DNA of 10,288 bases from Candidatus Flexifilum affinis (GTDB lineage: Bacteria; Chloroflexota; Anaerolineae; Aggregatilineales; Phototrophicaceae), in assembly GCA_016713325.1 (NCBI GenBank), contig JADJPJ010000065.1, positions 1 to 10,288 on the forward strand, read 5' to 3'. The notes below the pieces were generated by a model. That model did no database searches, had not been told where the DNA came from, and saw only the letters and a program-made list of their open reading frames with translations. A program made the position numbers and the translations under genes. Shown here piece after piece: positions 6,297 to 10,288 of the stretch. The stretch's first letter is position 1, and every line of letters starts with the position of its first letter.

Positions 6297-7278
6297 TTAC
6301 TCGCGGATCGGCAGAATGTAGACACTCGAGTCTTCAGTTCGAGCCGCCAGATATTGCCCGTCTGGGCTATAGGCGAGGTGCGTCACGCCTGCTTCGCCCA
6401 AGTCGGCCGACGAGAGAAGCTTCAACGTAGAAATATCCCACCTTTCGACCGTTCCATAGGCGGTCCCCACGGCCAACTGGTCCCCATCCGGACTGAAGCG
6501 TACGGCCCACCGCGGTGACGAATCAAAGCTATACAATTGCTCATGCGGTATCAGGGAATGAATGTCCCATAGAATCGCTGAGAATGCACCACGGCCAGTA
6601 GCAAACATCTCCTGATTTGGTCTGATGTCGATATCCTGAACACCCCATCCAAATTGAACCTCAGCCCCTATACTCCTCAGCTCTTATCATGTCCCACACG
6701 CGAAGAGGTTCTAACAACCCTCCCCGGTGAACCCGACGCCTGCATTCATAACGGCGATGTCCCCCGTCTCGCCACTTTCCATACGGCTTATTATCTGCAC
6801 GTGCCTGGCACGCGTGTTCACCTCCGCGAGATAGATCTCGTCTTCTGACGATATGCCCAGGTACTTCCCATTCTCAGATAAGGACATCCGCTTAATTGCC
6901 TTGTCCGAGAGCTTCTGGCACCTCAAACCGCCCCAGTCCGGGACACCTACCAGGCAAACTTCGCCAGACCAATCGGATATGGCAAGCACATCTTTGTCGA
7001 TTATCTGCAGGTCGCTGATGATGCCGGTAAGATAAATCCGAGAATCAGGTATCACGCTTTTGTCCGTTAGTCGGTAAGCCTGGATGCCCCAAGCCCCGAT
7101 GGTGACCAGCGTCGTACTATCGGGCAGCCACTCGATATCCCAGTCCGAATGGATCGTGACAGGGTTGGCTTCTTGGCACACCGGCTCCAAAGAGGCCCGC
7201 ATGACTTGGTTGAAGAACGAGTAGTTGAAGCACCACGGTCAACAAAATGATTCTTCCGGCCATTTTGTTTGGAAGCAT
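6297..7278 (-). pseudogene. exported WD40 beta-propeller protein, frameshifted
   Basis: This would be a secreted protein of about 326 residues if intact. The start at 7278 (MLPNKMAGR) has GGAG 7 bases upstream (7286-7289) and encodes a signal peptide (IILLTVVLQLLVLQPSHA). Propeller-like repeats follow: DIEWLPDSTTLVTIGAWGIQ, MSLSENGKYLGISSEDEI, DIDIRPNQEMFATG then ILWD, VRFSPDGDQLAVG then VERWD, and LAYSPDGQYLAA. The frame breaks at least three times. The signal peptide joins the body if one G is removed at 7196-7198. One G added near 6718-6720 restores GEGLLEPLRVWDM. A return shift at about 6680-6700 leads into RSIGAEVQFGWGVQDI. In the uncorrected main frame TAG, TGA and TAA occur between 6713 and 6690. 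Base composition is less GC-rich than the neighbours. It may be a real pseudogene or assembly indels. The role is unknown. Confidence 0.65.
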
Positions 7279-7345
7279 GAGGTCACTCCATGCCGCCTAT
7301 ACAACTGAAGCACAATGGCAAACTGGCGGTGCGGCACTTTTCCCC

Positions 7346-7373
7346 AGTATATGCCCACCCGCAGTCCATCCAA
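7346..7373 (-). promoter_or_regulatory. candidate promoter of the WD40 gene
   Basis: On the minus strand TATACT (7351-7346) matches the -10 consensus at five of six positions. TTGGAT (7373-7368) keeps the TTG of a -35 box, and the spacer is 16 bases. It lies just past the ABC operon terminator and about 68 bases before the WD40 start at 7278, which suits a separate transcription unit. The -35 box is weak. Confidence 0.35.
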
Positions 7374-7375
7374 AC

Positions 7376-7403
7376 AAAAAAACCCGGCACATTGGACCGG
7401 GCC
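7376..7403 (-). terminator. rho-independent terminator of the ABC transporter operon
   Basis: On the minus strand CCCGG (7401-7397) and CCGGG (7387-7383) form a stem, extended by two G-T pairs, with a 9-base loop. A run of seven T follows directly (plus-strand A 7376-7382). It sits about 60 bases after the stop of permease 2, as expected for the end of the operon. Confidence 0.75.
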
Positions 7404-7461
7404 TTTCAGGTTGTACGCGAAGGAGCGGTTGGATACAACACCGCTGCAACTCAAACCACCA

Positions 7462-8284
7462 TCATCCCTTGACCGACCCCTGAAGGAGCGCCGTGATGAT
7501 CTGGCGCTGGAACAGGATGAAGACGACCAGGGTAGGCAGCAGGATCAACATCGTGCCGGCGCACAGCAGGGGACATTGGTCGCGTAATGGCCCTGGAACG
7601 CGCCCAGCGCACCCGCCATGGTTCGCTCCGCCGGGTCCTCGACCAGCACCAGCGCGAGGAGGAATTGGTTCCACGTCCAGACAGACATGAGAATCCCGAG
7701 CGAGGCAATCGGCGCCCTAGCAAGCGGGAGGTGGATGCGCCAAAACAGATCCCAAAAGGTCGCGCCATCGACAAGCGCCGCCTCGAAATCTCAGCCGGCA
7801 TATTGACAAAGTGCGCCCGCATCCAGAAGACGGCAAAGGGCATATACAAACCAATCAATGGCAGCACGATCGCAAGCCGCGTGTTGTAGATCCCCATCGC
7901 CCTTTCCAGGTAGTAAAGCGGAACAATGATTCCTCCGAAGGGGAGCGTCAGCCCAAACACGAACAAGAAGAAAAGCATGCGCGATCCGCGGATGCGCAGG
8001 AGACCGATGCCAAACGCTGCCATTGTCGAGATGACCAGCGAAACCGGCACCACGGCAATTACGATGAACGTACTCGACATCAGGAGTGCGCTCATGTTCG
8101 CCACGTTAAACGCTTCGACGAAGTTGCCCCACTGCGGGTCCGTTGGCCATTCGAGACCTCCGGGCACTGATCCCGACGGATGCAGCGCGGTCATGAATAT
8201 GCTGATGAAAGGCAGGAGCGTAAACACCATCAGCCCCACAAGGAAGGCCCGGCCTGTCCAGAGTTCGCCGCGTCCGACTTTCAT
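7462..8284 (-). pseudogene. carbohydrate ABC transporter permease (MalG-type), two frame breaks
   Basis: This is an inner-membrane permease of the CUT1 sugar-uptake class, about 274 residues when repaired. It starts at 8284 (MKVGRGELWTGRAF), overlapping the permease 1 stop as ATGA. TM1 is GLMVFTLLPFISIFMTAL, followed by a periplasmic stretch and further hydrophobic spans (FIVIAVVPVSLVISTMAAFG, MLFFLFVFGLTLPFGGIIV). After NMPAEIS the frame breaks near 7780-7786. One added base gives EAALVDGATFWDLFW then IHLPLA, the EAA loop that docks on the ATPase. A second single-base loss in a run of four C (plus-strand G 7569-7572) separates HYATNVP from LLCAGTMLILLPTLVVFILF and the true C-terminus QRQIITALLQGSVKG. 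Without repair the protein loses its EAA motif and would not work. Indel error in the assembly is as likely as true decay. Confidence 0.75.
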
Positions 8285-9249
8285 CCCCTGTCCTCCCGGC
8301 TCAAGCGCTGGATGGGCAGGACGACAACCAGAACCAATGCCATGAGCATGACGGCCAGCGCAGACGCCAGGCCGATCCGTTGCTCAGTGAACGCCAGGAT
8401 GTAGATTTGGATACCGGGAACCGCTGTGGAGTTGCCCGGTCCGCCGGCCGTCGCGACGTAGACGATATCAAACGCAGCGAGCGCGGCAATCACCGTGACC
8501 GTGAGGCACACGCCGATCTCATGCCTGAGCAGCGGGGTGGTGATCTTGACGAACTCTGTGAACCAACTGACGCCATCGAGCCGTGCAGACTCATAGAGAG
8601 CCTGGTCGATCTTGGTCATGGCCGTCAACAGGAGGACGGTGCAGAATCCTAGCAACACCCAGATTCCGATGAGGCCAACAGCCGGGAGCGCCCAGTCGAA
8701 GTCGCCGAGCCAGGCACGGGTGGCGGCCCCGAGGCCAATGGCTCTGAGGAACTGGTTGATCAGGCCTGGGAACGCCAACAGCCAACCCCAGATAATCCCG
8801 GCAGCAACCAGCGGGATAACCTGGGGCAGGAACACAACGGTGCGGGCAACTGTCGCCAAGCCGGCCCGGCTGCCACGCGGTAATGATGCTGGCAACCACA
8901 AGCCCCAGCGCCACCGGGATGAAGCTGAAGAATATGACCAGCCGGAAGGCATTGAAGATGGTCCCAAACAAATCGGGACCTTAGGACGGTCTGGTAGTTC
9001 TTGAGCCCCACCCAGGTCATAGGGCCGATACCGTTCCAGCTAAAGAACGAGTATTGGATGCTCAACAGCAGAGGGAGCAGCACAAACGTGGCGTACATGA
9101 ACAGCGCGGGCAGGACGAACAGCCAGCCGATGATGGCCTCCCGGCGGGCCCCTTTTAGGCTGGTCCGCCGGGAGACTGCGGGCCGCGGGGTGATTATCTG
9201 ACGTCATCAGCGTTAGTTGATCTGAGGCACAGGAATACTCTGTGGCCAT
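8281..9249 (-). pseudogene. carbohydrate ABC transporter permease (MalF-type), about three frame breaks
   Basis: This is the partner permease of the sugar importer, about 320 residues when repaired. The likely start is the ATG at 9249, 9 bases after the binding-protein stop. RREAIIGWLFVLPALFMYAT then FVLLPLLLSIQYSFF is the classic first membrane segment, followed by NYQTVL. The breaks I infer are in the run of four G (plus-strand C 9149-9152) before RREAIIG; at the C run 8975-8977 between NYQTVLRS and DLFGTIFNAF; and around 8880-8890 between VVASIITA and RGSRAGLATVARTV. From there the frame is open to the stop at 8281: VVFLPQVIPLVAAGIIWGW, the EAA loop YESARLDGVSWFTEF then ITTPLL, and the last spans VTVIAALAAFDIVYVATAGG and ALAVMLMALVLVVVLPI. 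The spacing of conserved blocks is normal, so the gene looks recently intact or misassembled. Confidence 0.75.
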
Positions 9250-9258
9250 CTCCTCTAC

Positions 9259-10288
9259 TCAGCCAGTTGCCCCTTGGTATTCTTCCTGAACCGCCTTGAG
9301 GAGCCCGGCAGCATCTTGCTTGCCGCCCACCATCTTCTGGAGTTCCGGGGTCCAGCCCTGGGCGAAGATCGCGCTCGTCGCATTGGCGATAAAGTCCATC
9401 GAGGTCCCGGCCTTGCCGACTACCGGGCCAGCCGCAAGCGTTTCGTTGGTGACCGATCCTTCGGCAACGGTCGGCATTGTCGCATCCGCCGGCCCGCCGG
9501 GATTGGAGCCGCCAACCGCTACGTCAATCCCTCGAGCTGCATCATTCGAAGCGACCCAGTTCAGGAAGAAGGCAGCGCAATCCGCGTTCTTAGCATTTGC
9601 GGCGATGCCAAAGGTCAGCGGTGCGGACATGGCGGCAGGCGAACCATTGGCCTCAGCGGGCGGCATCAGGAAGAAGCCGACGTTGCCGGGCATATCCGTG
9701 TCGTACCCAGCGTTCTGCCAGTCGCCGTTAAAGATGAAGAGCCCCTCGCCTTTGCCAAAGCGTGCGTTGGCGTCGGTGTACTCGATGGCATTGATATCAG
9801 ATGGGAAGTAGCCATTCTGAATCCACTGCTCCAGATGCTGGGCAGCGACCAGGTTCGATGGGGTGTCGATCGTCGCGCCGGACTTCTGGAAGATCCAGTC
9901 GTTGATCGGCTCGACTGGGCCGACGGACGCCATGAGGTTCTGCAGCGGAAAGGCCAGGCCCATGCCGCTCTTGGCGCTACCCCACTGCATGATCGGCAGG
10001 ATCCCGGCGGCCTTGGCCTTGGCAAGCAGGTCTTCGAACTCGGCGAGCGTCTTGGGCGCCTCTGTCATGCCGATCTGGGCCGCTAGGTCCTTATTGTAGA
10101 AGATGCCAGTCAGGCTGTAGTTGAGACCCATGGCATAAAGCGAGCCGGAGCCGCGGGTGCCGTCTTCCGCAACGCGGTTCTGGTCAAGCTGGGGCACGGG
10201 CCACTCATCCCAGCCAAAGGCGCTGGCGTAGCCGTCAAGGTTCTTCAGAGCCCCTGCCTTGGCAAATGAGACCATCGTTGGCAGCCGG
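9259..10288 (-). CDS. extracellular sugar-binding protein of an ABC transporter (5' end cut by window)
   Basis: This is the periplasmic or lipid-anchored solute-binding protein (family 1, MalE-like) that delivers a carbohydrate to the two permeases encoded directly downstream. At least 342 residues are visible and the frame runs out of the window at 10288, so the signal peptide and first lobe are missing. The first internal Met is at 10275. Counting from that Met, family features include GIFYNKDLAAQIGMTEAPKT at about 57-76, FGKGEGLFIFNGDWQNAGY at about 173-191 and an LTFGIAANAKN hinge-like strand near 220-230. The frame is unbroken, unlike both permeases. No ATPase gene is seen; CUT1 systems often share an MsmK/MalK-type ATPase encoded elsewhere. 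The sugar cannot be named from sequence. Confidence 0.9.
   Translation of the reverse strand, partial: RLPTMVSFAKAGALKNLDGYASAFGWDEWPVPQLDQNRVAEDGTRGSGSLYAMGLNYSLTGIFYNKDLAAQIGMTEAPKTLAEFEDLLAKAKAAGILPIMQWGSAKSGMGLAFPLQNLMASVGPVEPINDWIFQKSGATIDTPSNLVAAQHLEQWIQNGYFPSDINAIEYTDANARFGKGEGLFIFNGDWQNAGYDTDMPGNVGFFLMPPAEANGSPAAMSAPLTFGIAANAKNADCAAFFLNWVASNDAARGIDVAVGGSNPGGPADATMPTVAEGSVTNETLAAGPVVGKAGTSMDFIANATSAIFAQGWTPELQKMVGGKQDAAGLLKAVQEEYQGATG

Noticed and set aside
9274..10086. Plus-strand open frame of 270 codons antisense to the sugar-binding protein
   Set aside because: The minus strand carries a clear solute-binding protein; this frame has no domain features.

Overview
The window looks like chromosomal DNA of a GC-rich bacterium, most likely a Chloroflexota (Anaerolineae-type) genome or metagenome bin. 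This is inferred from gene style: an exported SH3b/FecR-like protein with a Pro/Thr-rich 'PPTATPVPG' linker, an exported WD40 protein, and a sugar ABC operon without its own ATPase, all among G/C-rich palindromic intergenic repeats. No rRNA or other taxonomic marker is present. No tRNA, CRISPR array, transposase or phage gene was seen.

Layout: (1) 63-2329, plus strand: a two-gene OmpR-type response regulator / HAMP histidine kinase operon with a 4-base overlap. (2) 2345-2743, minus: a small ArsR-family repressor convergent with the kinase, with a candidate promoter inside an inverted repeat upstream. (3) 2744-3266: an intergenic stretch holding three different palindromic repeats. (4) 3267-5253, minus: a GNAT acetyltransferase followed, through an ATGA overlap, by an exported SH3b protein whose frame breaks in a run of six C. 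(5) 5254-6296: a dyad-containing promoter, a second copy of the long palindromic repeat, a truncated and catalytically degenerate galactokinase-like gene, another palindromic element, and a second partial copy of a galactokinase segment. (6) 6297-7278, minus: an exported WD40 protein with several frameshifts. (7) 7346-10288, minus: the sugar ABC operon (binding protein, permease 1, permease 2, then a rho-independent terminator), with frameshifts in both permeases.

The two-component pair should sense an envelope signal and control transcription. The ABC operon should import a carbohydrate using an ATPase encoded elsewhere. The GNAT/SH3b pair is probably co-translated, but its role is unknown.

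Two themes deserve attention. First, about nine single-base frame breaks fall in four minus-strand genes, mostly at short G/C runs, with family sequence still readable on both sides. This looks like indel error in the assembly or very recent decay, not old pseudogenes. Second, 5.3-6.3 kb is a repeat-rich scar of a galactokinase-like locus. I found no convincing new multi-gene system, and I say so rather than force one.
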